DNA of 5,664 nt, taken from contig CAJMRA010000180.1 in NCBI GenBank assembly GCA_905215675.1, positions 1 through 5,664 of the forward strand. Reading direction: 5' to 3'. Origin of the DNA: an uncultured bacterium (GTDB lineage Bacteria; Desulfobacterota; Desulfovibrionia; Desulfovibrionales; Desulfovibrionaceae). The notes below the pieces were generated by a model. That model worked only from the letters and a program-made list of their open reading frames with translations, had not been told where the DNA came from and did not search any database. A program made the translations under genes and the position numbers. Shown here piece by piece: positions 5,627 through 5,664 of this stretch; positions within the stretch are counted from its first letter, which is position 1; the number at the start of each line of letters is the position of its first letter.

Positions 5627-5664
5627 GGTTGAGGGTTGAGATTCAGGGGGAGGGGAACCCCCTC
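5627..5664 (+). repeat. Right copy of the 38-bp inverted repeat, cut by the window edge
   Basis: The plus strand begins with a perfect tandem heptamer GGTTGAG (5627-5633 and 5634-5640), then ATTCAGGGGGAGGGG and the hairpin arm GGGGAACCCCCTC up to the last base. It is the reverse complement of 23-60 with one mismatch. The second hairpin arm, if present, lies beyond the window. The copy sits upstream of the regulator leader, in the intergenic space that separates this gene block from whatever lies to the right. Confidence 0.85.

Overview
The window is a compact, GC-rich bacterial segment (roughly two thirds G+C by eye) in which all four supported protein genes lie on the minus strand and are read from the right end to the left. 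The style suggests Desulfovibrionaceae (Desulfovibrio/Bilophila-like): a YkgJ-type cysteine-cluster protein, a large sigma-54 activator, a GlpX-type fructose bisphosphatase, and intergenic GGGGAACCCC...GGGGTTCCCC hairpins of a kind I recall from that group. This is inferred from gene content and recollection, not from a search.

In transcription order, a 148-base leader (5517-5664) holds a repeat copy, a decayed second copy and an A/T-rich patch that may be a promoter. Next comes a 1031-residue sigma-54-dependent regulator with a TPR-like N-terminal half, a GAF-like middle, a canonical AAA+ domain with GAFTGA loop, and an FhlA-like HTH. Its stop overlaps the start of a 246-residue YkgJ-type protein by ATGA. 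A 118-base gap follows, containing a candidate sigma-70 promoter and an 11-bp-period direct repeat. Then come glpX (class II fructose-1,6-bisphosphatase) and, 13 bases after it, a small exported protein of unknown function. The window ends in a 12-bp-stem hairpin just past the last stop codon.

The most striking non-coding structure is a 38-bp inverted repeat (37/38 identical) at 23-60 and 5627-5664, which brackets the four genes. It contains the hairpin arm plus a tandem TTGAG-containing heptamer. It may be transcriptional punctuation or a dispersed REP-like element, and it gives the block the geometry of an invertible or mobile segment, although no recombinase is visible.

Functionally, the layout looks like two transcription units that could also form one operon. 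The first is a coupled regulator plus Cys-cluster pair. The second is glpX plus an exported protein, with its own possible promoter. A link between the regulator and gluconeogenesis is suggested only by proximity. All long plus-strand open frames are codon-aligned shadows of the minus-strand genes.
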